Shown one piece after another: positions 50,332 to 59,329 of a DNA stretch of 64,000 nucleotides (position 1 is the first letter of the stretch; every line of letters starts with the position of its first letter). The notes under the pieces are model-generated. The model was not told the origin of the DNA. It searched no databases and worked only from the letters and a program-made list of their open reading frames with translations. The stretch is from Lachnospiraceae bacterium. GTDB taxonomy: Bacteria > Bacillota > Clostridia > Lachnospirales > Lachnospiraceae. The position numbers and the translations under genes are program-made. The stretch is from the NCBI GenBank assembly GCA_009774175.1, contig VSNG01000016.1, positions 9,407-73,406 of the forward strand, written 5' to 3'.

Positions 50332-52275
50332 ATGCAGGATGAAAAGATAACGGGAGATATTCCCAATAAGCTGTGGGCAGTATACGAGAAAGCCTTTTTT
50401 TCGTTTACGCCGGAGGAAAAGCGCAGATTCACAAAAAGCACGGAAAAGCAGCTGTCCCAGCTGGAACGGCGTATAGCCCGCAAGAAAAAGCAGGAAAACC
50501 ATCAGGTGCTTGCGGATATGAAGGAGCTTCATAAAAAGGTGGCGCAGATCGGCTATACGGTGGTGCTGCGGGATGTAAAATGGCTCAAGAAGTATCGCCA
50601 TGTGGTGCGGATGCTGGCAAGACTGGATGCAAATTTCCTGAAAAAGATGGCGGCGACGGCGGTGCCCGAGGATATTGCCGGAATGGAAAAGACGGCGACG
50701 CTCCTTCGGACAAAATCGCTTTACGAAATTTACAAAGACGAATACATGCAGTATCTGGTGGGTCAGCGGATTGAGGAGCTGATGGAGGCGGAGCCGGAGA
50801 AACAGTATCCGGAGGCAAGGGCCATGAAGCGGCAGTTTATTCTCCATGTGGGGCCCACCAACAGCGGCAAAACCTATGAGGCGCTGCAACGGTTGAAACA
50901 GGCGTATCACGGCATTTATCTGGGGCCTCTGCGTCTTCTGGCGCTGGAGGTTTACGACCGTATGATGGCGGATGGGATTCCCTGTGATATGATCACCGGC
51001 GAGGAGATCATACTTACGAAAAACAGCTTTGTGCAGGCGTCTACGGTGGAGATACTGGATATCAGGGAGACCTACGACATCGCCGTGATTGACGAGGCGC
51101 AGATGGTGGCGGATGAGAACCGGGGAAGCTTCTGGACAAGAGCGATTCTGGGCATCCGCGCAAAAGAGGTTCACGTGTGCTGTTCCGGCACGGCCAGAGA
51201 TCTTCTGGTAAAAATGCTTAAGCGATGCGGGGACGAGATAGAGATTGTCAGCCACGAACGCAATACCAGACTGGTCTTTGTCCCGGAACGCTACGACATG
51301 TCAAAGGATGTGGAGCCGGGAGACGCGCTGATCGCCTTTTCCAAGAAAAATGTGCTGGCCATTGCGGCTGCGCTGGAGAGCCGGGGCATCAGGGCCAGCG
51401 TGATTTACGGCAACCTTCCGCCCCAGACCAGGCAGGAGCAGGTACGTCTGTTTACGGAAGGGGTAAGTAAGGTGGTGGTGGCCACGGACGCCATCGGCAT
51501 GGGGATCAACCTGCCGATCCGCAGGGTGGTTTTCATGAATACGACCAAGTTTGACGGCGTGGGAAAGCGGCGGCTTCTGGCGGAGGAGATCAGGCAGATT
51601 GCCGGCCGGGCCGGCAGATACGGGTTTTATGATACCGGCTACGTGCAGTCGGCGCTGGATATGGAGTATGTGGGAAAGAAACTTTCGGAACCCTTCTACC
51701 CGATCAGGCGCGCAAGGGTCGGATTCCCGGAGATTCTGCTTGATATTGACTTAGAGCTGGACGAAATCATAGAAGCATGGGAAAAGACGGGAAATCCGCC
51801 CATGTACGATAAGATTTCCATGAAGGAGAGTGTGGATAAGTACCGGTATCTGCGGGATTACAGAAGGAAGATTTCGTGTATGGACGACAGGAGACTTGTG
51901 CTTTCCCTGATTACCTGTCCTTTTGATGTGAAGGACAGAGAGGTGTTAAGGCTTTGGCTGCGTTACTGTGAAAATCCCGAAAAACAGCAGAACTGTCCCA
52001 TGCTGCCCAAGGATTTTTCACTGGAGGGACTGGAATCTTATTATAAACAGCTGGATCTGTACACCCAGTTTTCAGCCAGAATGGATTGGGTGATCGACAA
52101 GGATGAGGTGGCCGCCAACAGGGAATGGGCCCAGCACGAGATCGGAGAGCTGTTAAAGGACGATAAGGGGCAGTTTGAAAAGCGGTGCCGCATTTGCGGA
52201 AAACCCCTTGTCTGGAACGCGGACTATCCCATCTGTGACCGCTGTTACCGAAAGATGGAGAGGGAGACGCGATGA
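50332..52275 (+). CDS. SUV3-like DExH RNA helicase with C-terminal zinc ribbon
   Basis: The 647-residue protein has a helical N-terminal domain (about 1-160), then helicase motifs: Walker A HVGPTNSGKTYEAL near residue 171, Walker B as DEAQMVADENRGSF near 253, SGTARDLL (motif III), VVVATDAIGMGINLP near 383 and QIAGRAGRYGFYDTG near 421. This matches the SUV3/MTR4-related family, best known from mitochondria, where it unwinds RNA for degradation. A four-cysteine ribbon (CRICG and CDRCYRK, about 618-637) ends the protein and is not part of classic SUV3. The stop overlaps the PPTase start (ATGA). The RNA target in this organism is unknown. Confidence 0.88.
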   Translation: MQDEKITGDIPNKLWAVYEKAFFSFTPEEKRRFTKSTEKQLSQLERRIARKKKQENHQVLADMKELHKKVAQIGYTVVLRDVKWLKKYRHVVRMLARLDANFLKKMAATAVPEDIAGMEKTATLLRTKSLYEIYKDEYMQYLVGQRIEELMEAEPEKQYPEARAMKRQFILHVGPTNSGKTYEALQRLKQAYHGIYLGPLRLLALEVYDRMMADGIPCDMITGEEIILTKNSFVQASTVEILDIRETYDIAVIDEAQMVADENRGSFWTRAILGIRAKEVHVCCSGTARDLLVKMLKRCGDEIEIVSHERNTRLVFVPERYDMSKDVEPGDALIAFSKKNVLAIAAALESRGIRASVIYGNLPPQTRQEQVRLFTEGVSKVVVATDAIGMGINLPIRRVVFMNTTKFDGVGKRRLLAEEIRQIAGRAGRYGFYDTGYVQSALDMEYVGKKLSEPFYPIRRARVGFPEILLDIDLELDEIIEAWEKTGNPPMYDKISMKESVDKYRYLRDYRRKISCMDDRRLVLSLITCPFDVKDREVLRLWLRYCENPEKQQNCPMLPKDFSLEGLESYYKQLDLYTQFSARMDWVIDKDEVAANREWAQHEIGELLKDDKGQFEKRCRICGKPLVWNADYPICDRCYRKMERETR

Positions 52276-52952
52276 TCCATACCTATTATGCGGATATCAG
52301 GTGTCTGGAAAATGAGACGCTGTTTCGAGAAAAAGTGAAACAGCTCTCTCCCTACAGGCAGCAGAAAATTGCCATTCTGCGCAACGACCGGGACAGAAAC
52401 AGAAGCCTGGGAGCGGGACTTTTGCTGGATCACGGTCTGGCTGTCTACGGCCTGCAGGAAAGAAGCGTGGAGTATGATATCGGTCAGTGGGGGAAGCCCG
52501 CCTTAAAATATCATCCTGAGATCTGCTTTTCCCTGTCCCATTCCGGGGATTATGCCATCTGTACGATTGGAGACAGGCCGGTGGGCAATGATATTGAGCA
52601 TGTGAGGGAAGGACGGCTTAAGGTGGCGAACCGCTTCTTTGCGGAGGAAGAGCTTGCCTGGCTTTATGAGGCCGAAACCGAAGAGGAAAGAACAGGACGG
52701 ATGTTTCGTCTCTGGACCATGAAAGAGAGCTTTTTAAAGGTGATCGGAAGGGGCATGTCCCTGTCTTTGAAGGATTTTGTAATTCGTATGGACGAGGAGT
52801 CCGGCAGGGCCAGAGTGCGGCATTCCTTTGACGCGAAGTATTATTACATGAGAGAATATGGGGAGATTGACGGTTACTGTACCGCGGTCTGCGCACAGGA
52901 GAGCGGAGACATGGCGTATAGCATGATACCTGTGGAACTGCGCGAAGCATAG
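52272..52952 (+). CDS. Sfp-type 4'-phosphopantetheinyl transferase
   Basis: The 226-residue enzyme moves phosphopantetheine from CoA to carrier proteins. Motifs are FSLSHSGDYAICTIGDRPVG with GNDIEH near residue 100 (Mg-binding Asp and Glu) and LWTMKESFLKVIGRG near 152. The Sfp type usually serves peptide or polyketide synthases, but some species use it for acyl carrier protein. No synthase gene is in the window. The four-base overlap with the helicase gene means the two are co-translated, which is an unusual partnership. Confidence 0.93.
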   Translation: MIHTYYADIRCLENETLFREKVKQLSPYRQQKIAILRNDRDRNRSLGAGLLLDHGLAVYGLQERSVEYDIGQWGKPALKYHPEICFSLSHSGDYAICTIGDRPVGNDIEHVREGRLKVANRFFAEEELAWLYEAETEEERTGRMFRLWTMKESFLKVIGRGMSLSLKDFVIRMDEESGRARVRHSFDAKYYYMREYGEIDGYCTAVCAQESGDMAYSMIPVELREA

Positions 52953-53007
52953 CGTCTCTAAACGCATCGGCAGGGGCCCTCTGCTAAGAAGCGCCATGCT
53001 TCGCGCG

Positions 53008-53034
53008 GGAGAATGCTCAAATACGGCATTCTCC
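53008..53034. repeat. GGAGAATGC hairpin downstream of the PPTase gene
   Basis: GGAGAATGC (53008-53016) pairs with GCATTCTCC (53026-53034) with a 9-base loop and no T-run. It lies 31 bases before the next start codon and matches the hairpin before the helicase gene. Confidence 0.6.
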
Positions 53035-53064
53035 GTATAACCTGATTTGGGAAGGAGGGACGGC

Positions 53065-54051
53065 ATGCGAAAGGGAAAGAGAATACGGGCTGCGGCGATA
53101 TGCCTGACAGCGCTTTTTGCGGTGTACACCGTATTTGTCTATTTTCTGGTAAGCGCCTGTCTGGTTCCTTCTTTTATGGATCGGCTGAACGCCTTTGAGG
53201 ATATCACGAGAAAGTGCTATGCCGAACAGGTGCAGACGTCGGACATTCAGGAAAATCAGAGCAGGTTTCTCTCCGATACGGCCAAATGGCTGGAGACGGT
53301 CGACCGCAAAAAAATTGCCGCCAGGACGGCGGACGGCTATACGCTGGTCGCGGCGGAATTTCCCGCTGTCTCGGAGAGTGACAAATGGGTGCTTCTTCTG
53401 CACGGGTATACCGGATGGAAGGAAGAAATGTATCAGTTTGCATACTGGTATTCTGAACAGGGATTTCATGTGCTTGTGCCGGATCTGCGCTGTCAGGGGG
53501 AGAGCGAGGGGGATTTCATCGGTATGGGCTGGACGGATCATTATGACTGTGAGCTCTGGATTGACTATATCCTGATGCAGACGCCGGAAGCGCAGATTGT
53601 GCTCCACGGACAATCCATGGGAGCGGCCACAGCGCTTATCATGGCGGGTTCCCCGGAGGTCTCCGGGCAGATCATGGCGGTGGTTTCCGACAGCGCCTAC
53701 ACGGAAGCCTATGAGATGTTTGGCGATAAAATAACGGAGTGGTTTCATCTGCCGGCCGCGCCCTTTGTGGATTCAGCCTGTCTGATGCTGCGGCTTCGGG
53801 GCGGATATAATCTGAAAGACGCCTCTCCGCTGTCCGCAGTGGCAAAGAGCCGTATCCCTACGCTGTTTATTCATGGAGATCAGGATAGGATGATTGACGT
53901 GGGCATGTCTTATGAACTGTTTGAGGCGGCTTCCGGCGAAAAGGAGCTCTTTATCGTGGAGGGGGCGGGCCATGCCCAGGCACAGGACAAGGACCCGGAA
54001 GAATATTACGGGCAGATAGATGCATTCTTAAAACGGTATCTGCAAGGATAG
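53065..54051 (+). CDS. Membrane-anchored alpha/beta hydrolase
   Basis: The 328-residue protein has a basic N-terminus and one membrane helix (about residues 9-33), then an alpha/beta hydrolase domain outside or at the membrane. The oxyanion region is LLHGYTGWKEEM near 112, the nucleophile is Ser in LHGQSMGAATAL near 183, the acid is Asp in FIHGDQDRMID near 274, and the His is in GAGHAQA near 305. It resembles the YqkD/BAAT-like serine hydrolases. Substrate unknown. The ATG at 53065 follows GGAAGGAGGGACGGC. Confidence 0.88.
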   Translation: MRKGKRIRAAAICLTALFAVYTVFVYFLVSACLVPSFMDRLNAFEDITRKCYAEQVQTSDIQENQSRFLSDTAKWLETVDRKKIAARTADGYTLVAAEFPAVSESDKWVLLLHGYTGWKEEMYQFAYWYSEQGFHVLVPDLRCQGESEGDFIGMGWTDHYDCELWIDYILMQTPEAQIVLHGQSMGAATALIMAGSPEVSGQIMAVVSDSAYTEAYEMFGDKITEWFHLPAAPFVDSACLMLRLRGGYNLKDASPLSAVAKSRIPTLFIHGDQDRMIDVGMSYELFEAASGEKELFIVEGAGHAQAQDKDPEEYYGQIDAFLKRYLQG

Positions 54052-54064
54052 AAAGGCAGGAAAT

Positions 54065-56977
54065 ATGGGGATGGGATTTGGAAGAAGTCGGAAGGGAAGG
54101 GCAAGGTCCGCGGCAGCAGCGCTGGCGGCGCTGCTGCTTATATTTTCCTTTGGGCCGGGAGGATCGGATGTAGTTCACGGGGCCGACAAGCGTACAGTGC
54201 GCGTCAGCTTCTTTCCTATGGACGGCTATCACGAGACGCTGCATGACGGAAGCTATTCCGGTATGGATGTGGAATATCTGGAGAATTTGTGCGATTATGT
54301 AAACTGGTCTGTGGAGTATGTGCCTTGCGGCAGCTGGGACGAAGCTTTGCAGATGCTGGCTGACAGAAAAGTGGATCTGGTGGGTTCCGCCCAGTATTCC
54401 GAGGAAAGAGCGCAGATTTACCGATACGCAGATCTGGCAAACGGCTATACCTTTGGCGCGGTCGCGGTGTCGGGGAGCAGCCCGCTTGCCTATGAAGATT
54501 TTGAGGCAATGAAAGACATCACCTATGGCATTGTCAGCACCTATGTGAGAAAACAGGAATTTTATGAATATCTGGCGGGACATGGCGTCGCGAACCCGAA
54601 AATAATCGAGTATGAAAATACGGCCGCGTTGCAGAGCGCGCTTTCTTTGGGCGAGATTGACGCGCTTGTGCATTCCCTGACAGAGATCCGGGAGGGGCAG
54701 CGGGTGATCGGCCGTTTTGCGCCGAGGCCCTTTTATTACATAACTTATCCCGGAAATGAGGAACTGCTTCGGGAACTGAATCAGGGAATTGGGGATGTCA
54801 AGATGAACCGCCCTGAGCTGGAAAACGAGCTGATGGTGAAATATTACGACAGCCGTCTGGATCATACGATTCTGCTCACCAGTGAGGAGAAGGATTATAT
54901 TGAGAAGACAAAGATGCTGACGGTAGGCTGTCTGGATGGCTACTATCCCTTTTCCTATAGGAATGAGGAGGGAGAATACAAAGGTCTGGTACCGCAGATA
55001 CTGGAGGAGGTCTCAAAAGATACGGGACTGACTTTTCGCTATATATGGATGGAAGATATGGAGGAGGCAAAAAAGGAGCTTGCTGCCGGCACCGTCGATA
55101 TTATAGGATACTGTGGCGAGGGAACGGGAAATATCAGGCAGACGGGCGGTATCCTTACGAAGGTTTATGCGAGAGTGCCCCATGTCATAATTATGAAGCG
55201 GGGAAGCAGGTCGGAAGAGCTGCAGACCCTTGCCGTTGCAAGCGACAATGTCTTTAAGGAAGGAGAGGTTTCCTTCGCGGAGGGCGTTGAGCTCTTGAAG
55301 TTTGCGGATCAGAGAGAGTGTTTACAGGCGGTGCGTTCAGGCAGGGCTTCGGCAGCTCTTTGCGACGGCTATATGGCGGAGTATCTGCTGGGTTCTCAGC
55401 TGGGTTTTGGCAGGCTGGAGATTCATACGGTATTAAGCGATGTCCATGAAATACGCATGGTGGTTGAGGATGACGCGGACTCTCCCCTTTTGGGGATTTT
55501 AAATAAAGAACTTCCGAACATCACGGATAAGACGGTAAACGACTATATGCTGCAGGATAACTTTTATTCCCGGATGAGCGTGGAAAGCTTTATCAGGGAT
55601 CACAGCATAGTGATAATCATAGTGCTTTTTGTCGGCGCTGTTTTAGCTATTTTTGTGCTGTACCGCATGCTGGAAAACAGCAGACGGCTTCAAAAGCTGA
55701 TGTATAAGGACACGGATTTCAATATCTGGAATCTGAATTATCTTAAATACCGGGCGTCTCTCAAGCTGGGAGCGGACAGGGACAAAAAGTATGCCATCGT
55801 ATATACGGACATCTGTCAGTTTAAAAGCTATAATGCGCTGTACGGGTGGAGCGCGGGGCAGCGTCTTTTGGAGCTTACCATTGAGGAACTGTCTTCTGAG
55901 ATTGACAGCGAGCGGGAGCTTTATGCCAGAAGCTACGGCAGCCACTTTGTGCTCTTTGTCTGCTTTGAGGAGATAGAACAGCTGGAGAAGCGCATGAGGG
56001 ATATGGCCAACAGGATTTCAGGCTATATTTATGACAAAGAGGGTATCCGCATGACACAGGCTCTTGGCATCTGTGAGATCGGCGAGGGGGAGACTGACGT
56101 CCAGCTGGCGCTTTCCTATGCGATTCAGACGGTGGATCCAATCAAGAACAGCCGAAGTAATGTGGTTCGGACTTATGATGAAGAACTGCGCAGGAAATTG
56201 AGGGAACAGCAGGAGAGGGAAATGCTTCTGGATAAGGCGGATGTACGGAAGGATTTCGTGGCATACTACCAGGCAAAGGTGGATATCCGAAGCGAACGCG
56301 TGGTAGGGGCGGAAGCGCTGGTTCGATTTAAGGATCCGACGGACGGCGGCGCTATCCGTGCTCCCAGCTTTTTCGTGCCCTATTATGAGCAGACGGGCAG
56401 GATTATGGAAATTGATTTCTTTGTGATGGAGAGCGTGTGCCAGATGCTGCGCAAACGGATTGATCAGGGCCTTGCGGTGGTTCCTGTGTCCTGCAATTTT
56501 TCCAGATCCCATTTTGTGCGGGAAGAGTTTCCGGCTCATATCGAATCGGTGATAGAAAAATATCAGATTCCCAAAAACCTAATTGAAGTGGAGATCACGG
56601 AGACGCTGGTGGTGGAGGAGATGCAGCAGCAGAAGGTGAAGGAGAATGTGGACATATTAAAGAAAAACGGCATCCATCTCTCTATCGACGATTTCGGTTC
56701 GGGTTATTCCTCCCTGGGCGTTTTCGAGCAGATTCCCGCGTCAGTGATCAAGCTGGACAGATCGTTTCTGCTGAACAATAAAAACCGCGAAAGACAGGTG
56801 CAGATTATGAAAAATATTGTCAACCTGGCAAGGGATCTGGATGCGCAGGTAGTCTGCGAGGGTGTGGAGACGGCCCAGGATACGGAGCTGATGATGGAGA
56901 TCGGCGCTTTTGTCGCGCAGGGCTATCGCTACTGTAAGCCTGTGCCGGAGGAAGTGTTTGAGGAGATGATTGAATGA
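54065..56977 (+). CDS. Periplasmic-sensor protein with ruined GGDEF and intact EAL domain
   Basis: The 970-residue protein has a signal peptide (about residues 15-42), two solute-binding (SBP3-type) domains outside (about 44-270 and 275-505), a membrane helix near 513-537, a GGDEF-fold domain (about 560-690) and an EAL domain (about 715-965). The GGDEF motif is replaced by SYGSH near residue 623, so cyclase activity is unlikely. The EAL residues are present: GAEALVRF, EITETLVVEE, IDDFGSGYSSLG, IKLDRSFL and VCEGVET. I infer ligand-controlled cyclic-di-GMP breakdown. It overlaps the next gene by four bases. Confidence 0.9.
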   Translation: MGMGFGRSRKGRARSAAAALAALLLIFSFGPGGSDVVHGADKRTVRVSFFPMDGYHETLHDGSYSGMDVEYLENLCDYVNWSVEYVPCGSWDEALQMLADRKVDLVGSAQYSEERAQIYRYADLANGYTFGAVAVSGSSPLAYEDFEAMKDITYGIVSTYVRKQEFYEYLAGHGVANPKIIEYENTAALQSALSLGEIDALVHSLTEIREGQRVIGRFAPRPFYYITYPGNEELLRELNQGIGDVKMNRPELENELMVKYYDSRLDHTILLTSEEKDYIEKTKMLTVGCLDGYYPFSYRNEEGEYKGLVPQILEEVSKDTGLTFRYIWMEDMEEAKKELAAGTVDIIGYCGEGTGNIRQTGGILTKVYARVPHVIIMKRGSRSEELQTLAVASDNVFKEGEVSFAEGVELLKFADQRECLQAVRSGRASAALCDGYMAEYLLGSQLGFGRLEIHTVLSDVHEIRMVVEDDADSPLLGILNKELPNITDKTVNDYMLQDNFYSRMSVESFIRDHSIVIIIVLFVGAVLAIFVLYRMLENSRRLQKLMYKDTDFNIWNLNYLKYRASLKLGADRDKKYAIVYTDICQFKSYNALYGWSAGQRLLELTIEELSSEIDSERELYARSYGSHFVLFVCFEEIEQLEKRMRDMANRISGYIYDKEGIRMTQALGICEIGEGETDVQLALSYAIQTVDPIKNSRSNVVRTYDEELRRKLREQQEREMLLDKADVRKDFVAYYQAKVDIRSERVVGAEALVRFKDPTDGGAIRAPSFFVPYYEQTGRIMEIDFFVMESVCQMLRKRIDQGLAVVPVSCNFSRSHFVREEFPAHIESVIEKYQIPKNLIEVEITETLVVEEMQQQKVKENVDILKKNGIHLSIDDFGSGYSSLGVFEQIPASVIKLDRSFLLNNKNRERQVQIMKNIVNLARDLDAQVVCEGVETAQDTELMMEIGAFVAQGYRYCKPVPEEVFEEMIE

Positions 56978-57729
56978 GGAAGAAAATAATGACCGTGCTT
57001 TGTATTCTGGCGGCTTTTTTATGCTTTTTATATTGCTTTATTGTTTTCAGGATCAGATCGGGAAGCCGATTTTATATGATATGGGCGCTTGGCGGGATGC
57101 TTTTCGTCGGCTTGGCCCTGATGATCAAATTTGACTTGTGGAGTCAGTTTCCGCCGCTTCTGCGGCGGGTGGTCTGCGGATTCCTGATTGTGGGGATTGC
57201 GGCCTTTGTGATAGCGGAGGGCTGCATTTTTGCCCATTACAGGGACCGGGGACGGCCGGATCTGGATTATATCATTGTTCTTGGCGCCCAGATGAAGCCG
57301 GCGGGGCCCAGCGCGGTGCTTAAGTTCCGTCTGGACGCGGCTTACGAATACCTGACCGAAAATGAAAATACGATCTGCGTGGTGTCGGGCGGGCAGGGGC
57401 CCAACGAGCCGTGCACCGAGGCGCAGGGCATGTACGATTATCTGGTGGAGAAGGGCATTGCGCCGGAGAGAATCCTGATGGAGGACAAGTCCACGGACAC
57501 TTCCGAGAATATTGCATTCAGCGCGGAAATTATCGGCAGAACGGATAAGGACGTGGGGATTGTGACCAACAATTTTCATGTGTTTCGGGGGATGATGCTT
57601 GCCAGGCATGCTGGCTTTGAAGACGCCTGCGGTATTTCCGCCCGTTCGAATATTTATTTTCAGCCCAATAATCTTGTGCGGGAGTTTTTTGGAATTATGA
57701 AGGATCTGGTGTGCGGAAACCTGATATAA
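56974..57729 (+). CDS. DUF218 (YdcF/SanA-like) membrane protein
   Basis: The 251-residue protein has three membrane helices (about residues 5-23, 28-50 and 56-78) and a DUF218 domain outside: YIIVLGAQMKPAGPS near 92, VVSGGQGPNEPCTEAQGM near 130, DKSTDTSENIAFSAEII near 173 and VTNNFHVFRGMMLARH near 202. The His/Asn residues of the last motif are typical. DUF218 proteins are linked to envelope and peptidoglycan maintenance, with no settled reaction. The start overlaps the EAL gene stop (ATGA), so they are co-translated. Confidence 0.88.
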   Translation: MRKKIMTVLCILAAFLCFLYCFIVFRIRSGSRFYMIWALGGMLFVGLALMIKFDLWSQFPPLLRRVVCGFLIVGIAAFVIAEGCIFAHYRDRGRPDLDYIIVLGAQMKPAGPSAVLKFRLDAAYEYLTENENTICVVSGGQGPNEPCTEAQGMYDYLVEKGIAPERILMEDKSTDTSENIAFSAEIIGRTDKDVGIVTNNFHVFRGMMLARHAGFEDACGISARSNIYFQPNNLVREFFGIMKDLVCGNLI

Positions 57730-57736
57730 ATCTCCC

Positions 57737-57766
57737 TTGACGGGCGCATGAAAATGCAGGTAGAAT
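57737..57766 (+). promoter_or_regulatory. Promoter for the TPR lipoprotein gene
   Basis: TTGACG (57737-57742), 18 bases, TAGAAT (57761-57766), about 52 bases before the start codon. Confidence 0.65.
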
Positions 57767-57817
57767 AAAACAAGCACAGATAGGTGATCAGTTGCGTGAT
57801 AAACTTGGAGATAAACA

Positions 57818-58879
57818 GTGAAGAGACAGAGGAAAACAGGCGAAAAAAGAACAGGACTTGCGGCGCTTATGCTGTGCGTCTGTCTGGCGGGGTGCGGGGC
57901 GGACGATTCCCCCAGCTACACCGAACAGGGCATGGACGCTGTGGAAGCGCTTGACTATGATAAGGCGCTTGGCCTGTTTCAGACTGCGGAGGAAAACGGA
58001 GAGGAAAAGCGTCTGCTCTACAGGGGCATGGGACTTGCCTATCTGGGCAGGACCGATTATGAGGCAGCTGTTACTTATCTGGAAGCGGCGCTGCAGATGG
58101 GCAGCGGTATCGTGGAGGATCTGGATTTCGATATCAATTATTATCTTGCCACGGCATATTATAAAAACGGGCAGATGCAGGAGGCGGCGAAGGTGTACGA
58201 CGCCATTCTGGGACTGCGCCCCGAGGAGATGAACGCTTATTATCTGCGTGGCTGTGTGAAGCTTGCAGAGGGGAACTTCGAGGCGGCGCAGACAGATTTT
58301 GATACGGCCATCGCCAAAGATCCGAAGAATTATGACCGCATGATCCGTATTTATATGGTGCTGGAGGAGTACGGCTACAAAGAAGCGGGGCAGGTTTATC
58401 TGCAAAACGCCATGAAAGAGAATGAGAAATCCATCTCTGACTACGATATGGGCCGTATCTGTTATTATATGGGCGATTATGAGAACGCCCGCAGCTTTCT
58501 GGAACGGCTTAAGACTACGACGGATTATGGCGCTGCTCTTTATCTGGGCAGAACCTACGAGGCGCTTGGAGATTACAATTACGCGGCCAGCATTTATGCG
58601 GGCTACGCGGAATACGATCAGACAAAGGCGGAGATATATAACCAGCTGGGGTTGTGCCGCATGCAGTTAAAGGAGTATGACGCGGCGCTTATGGCCTTTC
58701 AGACAGGAATGAATATCGAGGGAAACGATATGATGCAGACCCTGAAATTCAACGAGGTAATCGCCTATGAATATATGGGTGATTACAAGACGGCGGCGGC
58801 CCTGATGAACAGTTATCTGCGCAGCTACCCTGATGACGAGACGGCAAAGCGGGAGTACGAGTTTTTACAGACAAGATAA
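57818..58879 (+). CDS. TPR-repeat lipoprotein
   Basis: The 353-residue protein has a type II signal (basic KRQRKTGEKR, then LAALMLCVCLAGC with the lipobox Cys near residue 27). It is then almost entirely TPR repeats: for example YDKALGLFQTAEENG, YEAAVTYLEAALQ, FEAAQTDFDTAIAKDP and YDAALMAFQTGMN. It is an extracellular membrane-anchored scaffold; no partner is evident. The ATG or nearby start at 57818 follows weak GGAGATAAAC. It has its own promoter. Confidence 0.88.
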   Translation: MKRQRKTGEKRTGLAALMLCVCLAGCGADDSPSYTEQGMDAVEALDYDKALGLFQTAEENGEEKRLLYRGMGLAYLGRTDYEAAVTYLEAALQMGSGIVEDLDFDINYYLATAYYKNGQMQEAAKVYDAILGLRPEEMNAYYLRGCVKLAEGNFEAAQTDFDTAIAKDPKNYDRMIRIYMVLEEYGYKEAGQVYLQNAMKENEKSISDYDMGRICYYMGDYENARSFLERLKTTTDYGAALYLGRTYEALGDYNYAASIYAGYAEYDQTKAEIYNQLGLCRMQLKEYDAALMAFQTGMNIEGNDMMQTLKFNEVIAYEYMGDYKTAAALMNSYLRSYPDDETAKREYEFLQTR

Positions 58880-58924
58880 CCATATAATATTTTACATAGA
58901 AGAATCAGGAAGGAGAGGCATATT

Positions 58925-59329
58925 ATGAAGAATACTTATGTTCGTGTAAAGGGAATTATCAAAAAGGGAGATACCTATCTTCTTTTGAAGAGATGGGTGG
59001 ACGACCGTATTCCGGATCCGTTTATCTGGGAGTTTATCGACGCGGAGGTGCCCCATGGGGACGCGCCGGACGACACCATGCTCAGTGCGATTACGGAGCT
59101 GCTTTCCGTGAATGGCAAAATTGAAAAAATCGAGTACATCTGGTCTCAGCTTCTGGGCGAGACTCATTGTGTGGGCATCGCTTACATCTGCTCCATTCCG
59201 GAGGAGGAGGAACCCAATATTGTCCTGTCGGAGGACTACGGGAGCTACGAGTGGGTGAAGAGAAAGGATTTCCCGGCTTATATCGAGAATCAGTACGTAC
59301 TGAAAGACTTGGAGGGTAAAGCGCTGTGA
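58925..59329 (+). CDS. Nudix-fold protein with degenerate Nudix box
   Basis: The 134-residue protein has the beta start of a Nudix fold (VRVKGIIKKGDTYLLLKRW, residues 6-24) and a C-terminal YEWVKRKDFPAY. Where the catalytic Nudix box (Gx5Ex7REUxEExGU) should lie, it has GDAPDDTMLSAITELL near residue 45, with no REUxEE. So metal-dependent hydrolysis is doubtful; it may be a binding or regulatory protein. It overlaps the pyrF GTG start by four bases, so a link to pyrimidine metabolism is likely but unproven. The start follows AAGGAGAGGCATATT. Confidence 0.75.
   Translation: MKNTYVRVKGIIKKGDTYLLLKRWVDDRIPDPFIWEFIDAEVPHGDAPDDTMLSAITELLSVNGKIEKIEYIWSQLLGETHCVGIAYICSIPEEEEPNIVLSEDYGSYEWVKRKDFPAYIENQYVLKDLEGKAL

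Noticed and set aside
55570..56140. An active diguanylate cyclase (GGDEF) domain
   Set aside because: The signature is replaced by SYGSH, so the catalytic Glu/Asp set is missing.
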